Source: Cryptomeria japonica | Lineage: Eukaryota > Streptophyta > Pinopsida > Cupressales > Cupressaceae | DNA: 64,000 nt | Reading direction: 5' to 3' | Assembly: GCF_030272615.1 (NCBI RefSeq) | Contig: NC_081405.1 | Coordinates: 568,411,095-568,475,094 of the forward strand | In this document: one piece after another, positions 33,310 through 45,246 of the stretch | Numbering within the stretch: the first letter of the stretch is position 1 | How the letters are laid out: every line of letters starts with the position of its first letter | Position numbers and translations under genes: made by a program | Notes under the pieces: generated by a model | Databases searched by the model: none | What the model was told of the DNA's origin: nothing | The model's input: only the letters and a program-made list of their open reading frames with translations

Positions 33310-34111
33310 GTAAATGTTAGTCATCTAAAAAGCTTAAATAAATCATTAACATAACATATTCACCTATTATTGAAAACAACACGTCAATTTGCATATAACT
33401 CTATATCATACCACCAATAGATAGACATTCAAACCACATCTAGAATAACAACCAAATACAATCAATTATTAAGGACTTTAACCAGAATAGACTACTAGAC
33501 CATACACTTCATCATATACTTCTGCATTACATCACTTTTATACCAACAACACAAATATCCTAGATCACAACAATAGATTTGACATCAATTACAATAAAAG
33601 ACTCATATGTGCGACAATTTGGCCCTTTATCATTAATGGAAAAATAAAGTAAAAAAATTTCTCCTAATACTTCTCCCCCTTTGACATCAAAGAAAGATAA
33701 ACTCTACTTGCCAAAAAAAATTGAACCAATAATTCTCCCCATAATAAATCTTCTAAAATAGAAAAGGAGCAAACTAAGTACAAATACCTTTTGGCATACA
33801 TTTCTAGGACAAATATCCTTGAATTGTTTCTTCAAACCCACTATAGAAGAGTCCCATGCATGAATAGTAGTAGAAAGAATTTTATTTTGACTCTCACATT
33901 CAAGATACAAATTTATTGGCATATGAAAATATATGCTTTTATCACACTTTGTTCTATGTTTTTAGCATCTACTAGAAATTTGATGAAAGATGACATTCAT
34001 AATTCTATTGAATCCTTAAGACCACATAATAGTTGCATATATACTCATCTCTTTGTCTTTTCTATAGGGATAAATAAGAATGAAGATCTTAAACCTTAGA
34101 GCTCATAGAAC
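33310..34111 (-). mobile_element. Start of element H LTR plus its last internal sequence
   Basis: 33310-33669 completes the H LTR. 33670-34111 is its internal 3' end, with a purine tract at 33673-33682 and a coding remnant at 33922-33704 (WDSSIVGLKKQFKDI) that resembles the last residues of ORF2 in D (LESWSLSMKQFLEDF). Gyp2 begins at 34112. Confidence 0.5.
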
Positions 34112-34439
34112 TTTATCGTCCCAAAATTGCACCCCTTTGTAAATTTGACCACATTTGGGTCTTCGGCTTATTGTATGCACCCCTTGGTCTGATTAAAGAC
34201 CTGATTATGCTCATACACATCACAAATGCCATAAAAATCAAATTGCACCACCTTAAGCACTTTAAAGCCTACCCAAAATAGGGTAGTTCCATGGTACTCA
34301 GTGGGAGCATGGCACCCCACCATGGTCCACCCTAATTTGGGGCCTCTCAAAACCCCAGGCAACATTTCAAATTTGGGTGGGATTCTCCTCTCCGTGTCGG
34401 CTCATGTTGAACAATTAATCAATATTCCTGATGGGAAAG

Positions 34440-34447
34440 TATATAAA
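34440..34447 (+). promoter_or_regulatory. TATA box in Gyp2 LTR
   Basis: TATATAAA, at the place equivalent to TATATAAG in Gyp1 (3211). Confidence 0.55.
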
Positions 34448-34915
34448 GAGGATTTCCCTTCTCGTTTGATGATCCATGACATCTAAGAAAAATTCAAGCA
34501 CACATGAGATCAAGCATTCAAGAATTCAAGAGCAATTGGGCATTTTCAGTCTTCCTTCAAGCCTTGGAGCAACAATAAAGTCAAGATTCAAGCATTGAAG
34601 TGGAGATCTACATCCTATTTTATGAAACCCTAATTCCACGTGGAGACAAGAAAAAATTCACAAGGAGGTATCATCATTCAATTTTCTGTTATAATTCAGC
34701 ATCTCCCTCGAAAGGAGAACCTTTCCTTAGAGTCATTTCAATTATTTTTATTTCAATTTCATGGTTAATTCCAAAACTGGGGTTGACCTAAGGCAAGCTC
34801 CTATTCCCAACCTATTTCCCTTTCTTTCTGTGTCCAAGAAACTAGTACAAAGTTGTACTTCTCATAATAAGCTTCATTCACAGAGACAAATCAACCCTTT
34901 TCGATGTGCGAACAA

Positions 34916-35664
34916 CGTTGGACAATACTGCTGCTAGGATATGTTGTTGCCATTGATGTCAACATATTCCTATGATTTGTTTCTCTGGTGGTTGTATATT
35001 GGTTTATTGGGATCATGGTTCAGTATATGAAGTATTTTTAGTATCATTATATCTTTCTGTATTGGTTTCAGTGATTCGGGAGCTTAATTGATCATATCAT
35101 ATGACCCGGTTTACAGTTTGGTTCTTCTGATCAATGCTTTGCAGAGTTCGGTATTTCCTCTGGTATATTCCGGTGTGATCAGATCTTGAGTTGCGGTTTT
35201 GGGAGATTGTTTTGTATGTTCTTGTGTATCTTTATTTCAGATGGATCATGATTTGATGCTCCACAAGTTATCTTTCCTCGTGATAGTTGCTGTTGTTTGA
35301 GTGTTCTTGAGGTTTAGATGTTGATTGATGAAGATTTGATAAGTGGTGTTGTTGCATATGTTACAAATGATTCTAATGTGCTTGCTAATGTTTCCTAGTT
35401 ACATCCTATTTGTTTTGATGATCTACATTGATTGATGTGCATGGTTTTGGTGTTTTGTTTATCTGATGATATTCTTCATGCTATATGAGACCTATTTGAT
35501 GGTGTAGTGTGTTGTGGTTGATCTTGGTGTTGTGTTGTGATATCAATTTTCTTATCTTTGTTGTTACTATAGTTAATCAAATTTGTAATTAAGGTTAAGT
35601 TTTCCAATCCGGTGTCAACTGATTCACCCCCCCTCTCAGTTTTCCTTCATTGTTGTTGCCAACA
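34916..35664 (+). mobile_element. Solo Copia-type LTR M inside the Gyp2 LTR
   Basis: 749 bp. Its start CGTTGGACAATACTGCTGC and the phrase TTGTTGCCATTGATGTCAAC match the Cop1 LTR start. Its end has GATTCACCCCCCCTCTCAG and GTTGTTGCCAACA. It interrupts sequence that is continuous in Gyp1 (3640-3720). A target duplication is not clear (AACAA / AAAAG). Confidence 0.7.
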
Positions 35665-36036
35665 AAAAGTTCGAAGGACTATGGTGTTGTGTCATGGTCC
35701 CAAATTTTTAGGAGGTTTATCGAGGGTTAGATCCAACTAAACTTATGCTGCTCAAATCCATGTGCACATGAAAATCCCGCATCTGTAGGTTACTGTTTTC
35801 TCAGTTTTACCTTCATTTTTCAACACTTTACCTTAAATCAACATTTCAACTTACAAAAGAGAGGAAAAAAATTCACAAACTAATCCAATCCATTCAGTAT
35901 TCAGTCCTTATCTAATTTTTGACTGAATCTAGTGGATTCCCTTCTCTCTTTTGAATGTAATGGATTTTTACACAAAATTGATTTGGTGATTTCTCCTTTT
36001 TATGTTGTAAATTGTTAAACCCAATGCCCTACACCC

Positions 36037-37066
36037 TTAATTCTGATTATTGTTCTCAAATTTAAGTATGCATGCAATTTGAAATACAAAATTTCATTTA
36101 CAAGTTTGATTTCCTTGCAAATTTTAAAAATTTAGAAGTTAATTTCATGAAAACCCTAATTTTTAATTTCAAAATTAAGCTTGTGGATTGCATAATTTGG
36201 ATTAATTGTTTCATATTTGAGTGTTTTTCAATTTCGAAAAATTCAAATTTTCACTTTCAAGTTAAATTTCATATTTAAATTTTAAAATTAAGTGGTTAAT
36301 TGCAAAAACCCTAATTTTCAAAAAAAAATAAAAATTGAGCTTGTGGGTTGTTTAAATTTTGAATTTCCCTCTTCAAATTTGGTTGTTAATTTCAATTCCA
36401 ATTCAAAATTGCAATCTTGGATCAAAATTTCAAATTTAAATTTTAAAATTAAGTGGTTAATTAAAAAGACCCTAATTTTTAAATTTAAATTAATCTTGTG
36501 CATTTCCCAATTTTGGATTCATCATTTCAATTTCAGCCTTGTATCTATTTTTAAATTTAAAATTAAGAGGTTCTTTTTATAAGGCCTAATTTTAAATTTC
36601 TTGTAGACAAGTTCAAATTTAAAAATTAATTGGTTAATTAAACGAGCCCTCATTTTTAGATTTAAATTGACTATTCTCAAATTTCAACATCATATTTTAA
36701 ATTTAAATTTTAAGAGGATCTTTTTAGAAGTCCATAATTTTAAATTTAATTTCCCTTTAGATCATTTAAAATTTAAAATTTTAAAATCAGGAGGTTATTT
36801 TCAACTCTAATTTTAATTTTAAATTTCTATCTCCTACTGGGTAATTTTAAATTTAAATTAAGAAGTTATTTTAGTACAACCCTAATTTTAAATTTCAAAT
36901 TCATAGGGGATTGCATAAATTTTCACAATTATTCCTTATCTGTTTAATCAATTTTCTTATTTAATTGAGTAATCATTTTTTCTAAAATTTTGCATTATTC
37001 AATTACTTTGCAAATTTCAAATTTCATATCTCAAATTTTAAATTTCAAATTTTCATCCATTAGTGC
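36037..37066 (+). repeat. AT-rich leader of Gyp2 with decayed tandem repeats
   Basis: Between about 36160 and 36910 the pattern ACCCTAATTTTAAATTT ... AAATTTAAAATTAAGTGGTTAATT recurs with units of about 60-160 bp. No credible ORF. Such leaders lie between PBS and gag in many Gypsy elements. I see no PBS. Confidence 0.55.
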
Positions 37067-38747
37067 ATGAGTTTTACTACTATCAATCCAACCTATAATA
37101 TCCCTGTGAGAAGAAGTTATAGAATTAAGGCTTCCCAAGGTTTAATTACCAAGAAGATGGAGCCTAATTTGGATAACTTGTTTCATGAGGATGTTGGTGG
37201 TTCTAGCAATCCTTCAAATGTATCAGTTTATCATCATTCTTTCCATAATTCTCATGATGTGGATAAATCACTAACTAGGGTTTCCATTGACCAATTAGAG
37301 AAGATTGACAATCAATTTGAAAATCTTCAACAATGGATGAGTCAACAATACCCGAAAAGTGGAGCTCTCCCATTGATTGAAGGATTGAAAAGAATGCTTC
37401 AAAGCGATAAACTTGGCATTGATATCTTGCATGGTATTGCTCATATTATTGATTCTAATATTATGCCTATGAAGAGTTGTGCTGAAGTCCTTGGTTATAC
37501 ACAACCTCCTAGTCAAGTTAATCATTCCATTCCTTTGACTACCCCTATGGCTAATGTTCCCACATTTACATCCAACATCATGGCTACCTCTACTCAAAAT
37601 GTCATACCTACAAATGTTAGTCAAGGGGGCAACTCCTCTAATCATAACTCCTTCATTCCTCCTTCTATGAGTCTTCCATTTGTTAGCCAATCTTCTCCAA
37701 TACCTACCTACAATAATGTTCCACCTCCTTATTCTCAACCTCCTCCTTCCTATAACAACAGCCCTTCTTATTCTCAACCCTCTCCTTCATTCAACAATGT
37801 TATGCCTCCTCAATCCAACATATCCATTTTCAATCCTTCTACCAAAGCTACAATCAATACTCTAGCCCAAATAATGTCTTCCTTACAACAACAAATAGCT
37901 TCCCTGAATCAATCTAAGTATAATGTGCCCATATTTAATGTAGTGAACCCATTATTTAATGACAATGTCTAAGTTGTCCCTCCTAAACATGTGGAAGTCC
38001 CTCAATTGGAACTGTATAATAGAAAAGGTGATCCCTTGACTCATATTAAAACATTCCAAACTTTGTGTAGTGACTTTGCTCATGACAAAAGATTGTTGGA
38101 TAAATTATTTACTAGAATATTAAGGGATAAAGCTTCAGAATGATATTGTTCTTTGCCTCCTTATTCTATTACTTCTTTTCAACAATTGGCTAATGCTTTT
38201 ATTAAACAATTTCATGATAGTATTGGTCCTAAGACCACTTTGACTGATTTGATGCATTGTAAGCAAGGTGTTAAAGAAAAAGTGATTGATTTTATTGGTA
38301 GATATAAGCATTTTATTTTGAAATTTCTTTTCCTATGCATGATCAAGATATTCAAAGAATTTTCATTTCTAATTTGCAAAAAGATATTAGGGATAAAATT
38401 CTCTTTTTTGAGTTTACTTCCTTTACATAGTTGTGCATAATACTTCACAATTATTAGCTTACCGTGAGTCAATTGGAACAATCCTCTTTAATGGCTCTGA
38501 GTGATAAAAGTGAAAGTCCTCAACAAACTTTTGCGAAGTTCAAACCGAATAAGGGATTCATCAAATTCAATGACAACAACAACACTCAAGTAGCAGATGC
38601 TACAACAAGTGTGCCTCCTTTGTCCAAACACTTTAAAAAAGAATTCACTCCTCTTAATGAATATTTTGTATAGTATTATGTCACAATTTTTACAAAGGAA
38701 TTTGTTGAAATTTCCCCCTATTAAAGCAATTGATACAACTAAGCCTT
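37067..38747 (+). pseudogene. Gypsy Gag of Gyp2
   Basis: It starts MSFTTINPTYNIPVRRSYRIKASQ and contains an N-terminal helical part, a Pro/Ser/Asn-rich middle (PPPYSQPPPSYNN) and then the retrotransposon Gag domain: VPQLELYNRKGDPLTHIKTFQ, SFQQLANAFIKQFHDS, LTDLMHCKQGVKEKVIDFIGRYK. Stops at 37970 (probably former CAA) and 38141 (TGA, probably former Trp) and a frameshift at about 38310 inactivate it. The last part (38464-38673) matches Gyp1 Gag. Element F truncates it at 38748, before the zinc knuckle. Confidence 0.8.
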
Positions 38748-40067
38748 TGTTGGCATGATTGGCATAACTGACGCAGATGAAGAATGATGACTGAACCTGT
38801 AAAGGGCTATTTGTGATAACATTGTGATGAAGAGATTGAGATTGCATGATTGGATGACTTTGATCAGTTATTTGTGTTGTCATTGATGGAAACTGATGTT
38901 TACTATGTTGTATTTTGTCATCTAAGTGTTTTTGGTCTACCAAAAATGCCTTACCGGTATTGAAGACAATGAACTAGGAATTAGGACTTTAATTGGTAAA
39001 CAAGGAAATGTTTTGAATAGATCTAGCGATTGGTGATGATTGAAGTGTTGCAGTTTGGAATGCGAGTTTGGATCATTGTAATATGTATCTGACTGGAACC
39101 ACATCATGTTATGGTTATCGGAAATCATGTTTATGATTTCTGTTGTATTTTTTCTTGGGTTTAAGAAGGGTTTAAGGATCGGTAAATAATTCTCTTAACT
39201 GGTAATGATCTTGAGTTCAACGGTGGATCATATTATGTTTATAAGTTGGTGATGATGTGGCAGAAACCATGTGAAGTATTTGAATGATGTTTTGGCGCGT
39301 TTGAAGATGGAATCTCTTGGGAAACAATGAAGTTCTTAGAAGAGTGTTCTATGGGTTTGACTTTGTATCAGATCGATATGCGGTGATCATTCAATGATTG
39401 TAATTGATTATAATGATCCATATGATGATCTATGTTTTAATTCTTAGGGTTTTGTAACCAACTAAGTTTTGAAGGTTATTTCTAGGTCAGTACAATTGAT
39501 ATTTATTATGTCGATGGTTTTTGAGAAGAGTGTGAAGCTGAACCAGAGTATGAGATATGCAAGAGTGTAGTAGATTTGGAGCAAGGATTGGATCTGATCA
39601 AGCAAGCAGTTAAGTGCTATACCCAAATCATTCACTGTTGTTATCCTAATAGTTATAGAATCAAAATCCCTTAACTGAGTAGCTCAACATCTGATTGTTA
39701 AATCTTCTTGTGAGGTTGATCCTAATAGGTCAAAGCTCCTAACAGGGCTTATCATGTAAATCCCTTAACCGGGTGACTCCTAACAGGGTATGCTTCTAAC
39801 ATGGCATCTGTTGGCAAATGCACACTCCAATGAGACATTGTAGGTGATTGAAGGTTTTGTCATTGACGACAACCTTACAATCCTATGTCACCAACAAGGC
39901 AATCCACCGACACCAGCAAAGTTAGATTCTACACCAGCACACAGACCATTGGCACTAGCAGTGAAAGGAAGCATACTGACATAGAAGCCGACAGGAATTT
40001 TGTTATTAATATATTTGTTATTATTGTAAAATCATTGTAAGCCCACTTGGAAAATTGTAAAATGACT

Positions 40068-40079
40068 TATATATATAAG
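40068..40079 (+). promoter_or_regulatory. TATA box in element E LTR
   Basis: TATATATATAAG; the 3' LTR has TATATATAAG at about 44706-44716, followed in both by AGATCATTGTAG. Confidence 0.6.
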
Positions 40080-40402
40080 AGATCATTGTAGAACAATTAG
40101 GGAAGATAGGAGGAATGTAATTAAGCAAAATAAGGCAGACATATTAGGTGAATTATAGGTTAAGGGTTTATGTAAGAAGCAGAGCTATAAACCGGTATTG
40201 GATCTGGCATAGTAGATGCTATTTTGAAGCAGTACAATACATTGGATTTATATAATCCATTTTGTAAGTCAGTGAGACTTCCCATTTTGTAATTGAGTAG
40301 TGAGCTCTAGGCACTTGGCCTTCCTGCATGTGTAGGCCCCTCTTGTAGCAGTAATATTCTCTTATTGGCCAGTAAGTGAATATTGTGGGTCACAAATCCC
40401 AC

Positions 40403-40431
40403 CGAGGTTTTTCCCACATCAGGTTTCCTCG
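40403..40431 (+). promoter_or_regulatory. Conserved LTR hairpin, element E 5' LTR
   Basis: Outer CGAGG (40403-40407) with CCTCG (40427-40431): compared with CGTGG/CCACG both arms have changed (T to A, A to T) and pairing is kept. The 3' LTR copy is at 45040-45068 with inner CCC/GGG. Confidence 0.7.
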
Positions 40432-40612
40432 TTAAAATATTGTGTTATGGTGTGTTTTTCATGTGGTTGTTTTTATCTCTGTTTATTGTATTACTTTTTG
40501 TTTACCAGTACACAGTTCTAATTTGCTCTACATCTTTTAAGTCAAGAAAATCTTATTACCGGTTAGATACTGATTCACCCCCCCTCTCAGTATCTATGGG
40601 AATCCTAACAAT

Positions 40613-40624
40613 TGGTATTAGAGC
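40613..40624 (+). other. Primer-binding site, Met-tRNA type (element E)
   Basis: TGGTATTAGAGC, one change from the usual motif, two bases after the LTR. Confidence 0.88.
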
Positions 40625-40682
40625 TTGGTCCTCTATTTTTCAGAAGCCTAACAACTTGAGGAAGATCTTGACACCGATAGAG

Positions 40683-41632
40683 ATGGAAAACTTGATGAAG
40701 CAACCAGAAGGAGCTCTCTCAGACTATGATGCAAAATAATTAAAAAATATCAAACTAGAAGATGATCTAAAGGCTACTCAGGATATTATTCAAGCACTTC
40801 AAGAAAATCTTACTATTTCAAGAAACAAGAGAAGAGAACTTTGTGAAAAGATGCAAAATGAGAATGGTGAAAAATAAACTCTTAGTGATCTGATGAATAA
40901 GCTGAAACAAGAAAACATGACAACAAAGAATGAGATGCAGGATATGACTATGAGATTTTGTAAAGAAATTGAAGATAGAAAGAAGAATGAAGAAGACTTG
41001 ACTAGAAGACTAAATGATGCTGCAAATGAAAACACAAGACTTAGTTATGAGAATGATATGTTGAAGACAGATCTAATGCATGCACAAAATGACTCAAATA
41101 AACTCATGAGACAAAAAGGTATCTTGGAAGGAGAACTAGCTGCTGCAAATCAACATAAAGAAAAATTCAAGGAAAGTTCAGAAGAACTTGGTGACTTGTT
41201 GAAAAATCAGAAACCTAATGGTGACACTAATGGTCTTGGCTTTGAAACTGGTGAAAGCTCCAGTACTGCAAACACATAGGATCATGGTAAACTGGTAAGA
41301 CAACCTACTGCTTATAAATTTAATGGCAAATGCTTTAACTGTAACAAGTATGGTCATAGAGAAAATCAATGTATATCTAGAAATTATCAAAATACCAGTA
41401 CACCCACTGGTCAATGTTCAAAATGCAACAAAGTTGGTCATAATTTCTGAAAATTGTAGAATGAATGTGAGATGTTATATTTGTGGAAGATTTGGACATT
41501 TATCTAATCAATGTAGAACACAAACCGACATAGGTTATGGGAAGGCTATTTAGAAAAATAATGTGAGTTGTTATGCATGTAACAAAATTGGGCATATTGC
41601 TAAATTTTGTAAAGCAAGTCCTCACCGGTAAA
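40683..41632 (+). pseudogene. Coiled-coil Gag with four zinc knuckles (element E)
   Basis: It starts MENLMKQPEGALSDYDAK and is closely similar to the Gag of B (KNEMQDMTMR; NGLGFETGESSSTAN). Stops at 40737 and 40875 are TAA; 41277 is TAG. The knuckles are CFNCNKYGHRENQC, CSKCNKVGHNF (cut by a frameshift at about 41447), CYICGRFGHLSNQC and CYACNKIGHIAKFC. The knuckles after the shift lie in another frame. Like B and D it lacks the usual Copia Gag core. Confidence 0.85.
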
Positions 41633-42099
41633 CAACAAAGGTCCTAGTTTGAAAGGTAAAGAAAAGGTTGAAGAAGAAAAGCAGGAATTCTCAAAACAAT
41701 GAATCAGGAAATCAGAACTAAATGTTGATAGGAATACTCCTCCACTGGTAGAACAGAGTAACACTCCACCGGTAGAAGAGTCTTCATCTAAATAAAGAAA
41801 ATTTCTTTGAGGGTTTGGCAAACAAATGTGAAACATGCTATTATTCCCTTGGTTGATGGTAAGAAGTTAAAATTACTTCTATACCGGTAGATATGTTAAG
41901 TGATTACTTAACCGACAAGCATTAAATATGGTGGTTGGCAAAATTAACATTATAAATCAGTGTTTTTGGCTCCATTCCATTTCACTGAGCATTCAAACAT
42001 TCTAAGAGCATGAAAATTGCGAGCAAAGGCATTTCGAGCAAAGAAGCAAAGCAATTCAGTAATCAATCTTTCCAAAGGTAGAAAAAGGTATTTATAATC
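41633..42099 (+). other. Spacer between Gag and ORF2 of element E
   Basis: The first ~160 bp code for a Lys/Glu/Pro-rich Gag tail in decayed form. The rest is non-coding and holds TATAAATC (41951-41958), 142 bp before the ORF2 start. Confidence 0.45.
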
Positions 42100-44485
42100 A
42101 TGGCATCCTCTTCTGTAACTGAATTCATAGAAAACCCTACTATAGTGGAAGTAATCAAGAGCCCTAGGCCTGTTTTTCAGTTAGTTCCTGAAATAGCAAA
42201 GAAGGATGATAATGTTGGTGCTTTTTCTCAAATCCCCAAAGGAGTAGTTTTTGCAGAAGACCCTAGGATGTATATTCATTGCCATATAGAAGAATTAGGA
42301 GATGAAGAAATTAAGAACATGTACAAGACCATTATTTGTGATGATTCGGGTAATGTGAAACCTAAACACAAAATAATTGAAACCTTAGGATTCACATAAA
42401 TTCTCTACATTCCAGATTTCCCTAAGGAAGTGATAAGGATAGTGTTGAGAAGGGTTCATGGTGAATTTTTCTGGTTGGATTCAATTCACAAAATAACTAA
42501 AGAGGCAGTAAAAGCTATAACAGGGTTACCCTCCACCGGTAACAGACCTGACAAGACAAAGAAGGTCTCAAATGACCTAGTAATGAACCTAACAGGTGCA
42601 ACATCCGACAAAAGGTCTTTAAGGGTGAATGATGTAACTGATATAAATGTGAGATTAATAAGCATGATTCTAGGCTACAAAACAACACATGCAAATAGAC
42701 TAAATTCAGTTTCTAGCTTATGCATAAAGAGTGCTCATGACATGATTAAGGATAATGTGAAAATTGATGTGTGTGAATGGTTGAAGGATGAATTGATTGA
42801 CAATTTGGGAAAGATCAAGAAGGATAAGAAAGGGACATTTAGATTTGGCAACTTACTTGTTTGCTTAATGCTACATATAACCAAACAGGTGCCCAGTATA
42901 GGTAATAAGAACCTTGGATTTGACATACCGGTAGGCAAACAATTATCTGACTTATTGATCAACATGGGTGAAAACAAAGAGAAGAATATTAATGAGTACT
43001 TTCAAGCATTAAAGGATAGAATGAATGCTAGAGTCAGACTGTCACAAGAAATTGTAAATAAGTATAAGGATGACATATATTTTGTGATTAAGAAGGATGA
43101 GATCTGGTTGGAGGTAGTTATCCCAAGAACAATTTGGGTTACTGAAATGGGTTATGAGACAAATGATCACATCATTGAAACATATACAAAATCCCTTGTG
43201 GAAGCACCCAAGGAACCTAAGGAAGAGGTATTTGGCAGTGTTGAAACCATTGAAAATCAAATTCAATCCAAGAATAGAGTGAAGAAAGTAGAAACAACAG
43301 TGAGGAAAGGATCAAGGCAGGCCAAGGCTATCAAAGAAGATGTACTTAAACAAACCGATATCACTAAAGATGAGTTACAAGCACAACAACCAGAAACTCA
43401 CCTTTCACCGGTAGCAACTTCTTTGGAAAGTGACATGCTAGCTACATTTAAAAGAGTTGTAAGGAAAAGGGAACCTTCACTAGTATCCGCACCTTTGCCT
43501 AGAAGAACCAGACAAAAACAATAAGCAGTAAGGCCCCTAGCTAGGAAGATAACTCCAAAGAAGAAAAAGTTAACACCAAAGAAAAGGACTCAACAAAATA
43601 TTGCTCCAATTGACAAACTACTAGATGAAATAACAGAGGATGGACAACTGAAAAACATCAACAAACTATATGATACATTATCAGTTGATGACAAGGAGAA
43701 AGTTGAAAATAGTGTAATTCTAGTCTTGGATATCTATAAGAAATTTTTGATGCAAATTGTAGATGAAGTACCTGTAGAACTATTTAAGAGACTTGAAGCT
43801 AGAAGGCAAGCTGTTATAGAGCTTGACAAGAAAATGAAAATTGAGAAACTACTTGTTGTTTATCCTGTTAACTCACCAAAGGAGATAGATGGTATGATCT
43901 CAGAGGCTAACCAGATAGTATTCTCAACTGCACACTGGCATGTAGCACTATGGTTGGTAGAGTAAATGAGGTTGTAGAGGAAACTGCTAACACATGGGAT
44001 ATATTCCTTGTTGAGAAGGAAAAACATGAAGAATATAGAAACCCCAAACCAATCAAGGTATATCAGAAAGACAAGGATAAGGGAAAAGGAAAGGTTGGTG
44101 GACCTCCAAGCATCAAATAATAGATAATCTACCTCCACCGTCTCAAGATACTCTACCGGTAACAACAACTGAAGATCAACTGAATGAGAGTATGGATATA
44201 TCACAAGGGGATACAAATCCTAATTCTGAGGTATTATATACAGTAGATGTTGATACTTAGAAGGTCAACATTGTGGTAGATAAGGACACAACCGGTAAGA
44301 TAGACATGGTTAGTGAGTCACCGGTAACAGATAACACAGAAGGTAAACTGACAGATGGTAACTCAGAACAACAGGTAAAACAACAAACAAAGCAACAAGC
44401 AGAGCAACAGGCTCTAGCACAGAAACAGGTTAATACAGAATTAGTGCCACCGACAACTGCTGAGCAAAAAAAACCATATCAATGA
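42100..44485 (+). pseudogene. ORF2 of element E, unknown function
   Basis: It starts MASSSVTEFIENPTIVEV and is in one frame to 43965, with stops at 42397 (in GFT-stop-ILYIPDF) and 43522 (both TAA). Shifted continuation frames run to 44485. Aligned to B: GFTxILYIPDF, VLRRVHGEFFW, HKITKEAVKAITGLPSTGN, LMxNLTGATSDKRSLRV, and FRFGNLLVCLMLHI. Then come a basic Lys-rich tail, the DIYKKFLMQIVDEVPVELF block (43720-43900), GRVNEVVEETANTWD (about 43956-44000), and a Gln/Lys-rich end (QQVKQQTKQQAEQQ). No enzyme motif is visible. Conservation of N-terminal sequence across three diverged copies suggests that the protein was once under selection. Confidence 0.8.
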
Positions 44486-44488
44486 CAT

Positions 44489-45246
44489 GTTTTGTCATTG
44501 ATAGCAACCTTACAATCCTATGTCACCGGCAAAGCAATCCACTAGCACCAGCAAAGTTAGATTCTACACTGGCACACTGACCACTGGCACCAGTAGTGAA
44601 AGGAAGCATACTGACACGGAAGCCGACAAGAATTTTGTTGTTACTAGATTTTGTTTATTATTGTAAAATCATTGTAAGATGACTTGGAAAATTGTAAAAT
44701 GAATCATATATATAAGAGATCATTGTAGAACAATTAGGGAAGATAGGAGGAATGTAATTAAGCAAAATAAGGCAGACCTATTATGCGAATTATAGGTTAA
44801 GGGTTTATGTAAGAAGCAGAGCTATAAACCGGTACTAGATCTGGCATAGTAGATGCTATTTTGAAGCAATACAAGACATTGGATTTATATAATCCATTTT
44901 GTAAGTTAGTGAGACTTCCCATTTTGTAATTGAGTAGTGAGCTCTAGACACTTAGCCTTCTTGCATGTGTAGGCCCCTCTTGAAGCAGTAATATTCTCTT
45001 ATTGGCCAGTAAGTGAATATTGTGGGTCACAAATCCCACCGAGGTTTTTCCCACACCGGGTTTCCTCATTAAAATATTGTGTTATGGTGTGTTTTTCATG
45101 TGGTTGTTTTATCTCTGTTTATTGCATTACTTTCTATTTACCAGTACACAGTTCTAATTTGCTCTACATGTTTTAAGTCAAGAAAATCTTATTACTGGTT
45201 AGATACTGCTTCACCCTCCCTCTCAGTATCTATGGGAATCCTAACA
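44489..45246 (+). repeat. 3' LTR of element E, start deleted
   Basis: It begins at TGTTTTGTCATTGATAGC, equivalent to about base 47 of the 5' LTR, and ends ...GGAATCCTAACA. Confidence 0.85.

Larger units (their letters stand above)
17076..34111 (-). mobile_element. Element H: 3' end of a B/D/E-type element, split by D and Cop1
   Basis: Its 3' LTR on the minus strand is the sum of 33669-33310, 26104-25048 and 17229-17076, about 1.6 kb without inserts. It ends ...GTGTTCAACA at 17076. The breaks are explained by element D (duplication ATAAG) and Cop1 (duplication ATATC). Purine tracts at 33673-33682 and 33735-33740 precede it. A short coding remnant at 33704-33922 resembles the C-terminal end of ORF2 of D. 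Gyp2 cuts it at 34112. Confidence 0.6.
34112..36036 (+). repeat. 5' LTR of Gyp2 interrupted by solo LTR M
   Basis: The start TTTATCGTCCCAAAATTG aligns with TGTAGCATCCTAAAATTG of Gyp1. TTAATTCCAAAACTGGGGTT and CTCTTTTGAATGTAA are shared. The 3' limit is approximate (near CCCTACA). No ORF of note. Confidence 0.6.
34112..38747 (+). mobile_element. Gyp2: Gypsy gag element of the Gyp1 family, 3'-truncated by F
   Basis: LTR (with a solo LTR inside), a long AT-rich leader and gag. The sequence stops at 38748 where Copia element F begins. Gyp1 (from base 1) continues the same family from nearly the same point, so the two together show the family layout of gag, protease, LTR. Confidence 0.75.
39809..40610 (+). 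repeat. 5' LTR of element E
   Basis: TGTTGGCAAATGCACACTCC to ...GGGAATCCTAACA. It matches 44489-45246 with few differences. Confidence 0.9.
39809..45246 (+). mobile_element. Element E: pol-less LTR element with Gag and ORF2
   Basis: 5438 bp. The 5' LTR has 802 bp; the 3' LTR lacks about 45 bp at its start, and the purine tract is deleted with it. Flanks GCATC (39804-39808) and AAATC (45247-45251) share three of five bases, fitting a decayed target duplication. Gag with four zinc knuckles and ORF2 follow the order seen in B and D. No pol motif is present. It is inserted in the F LTR, so it is younger than F. Confidence 0.88.
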
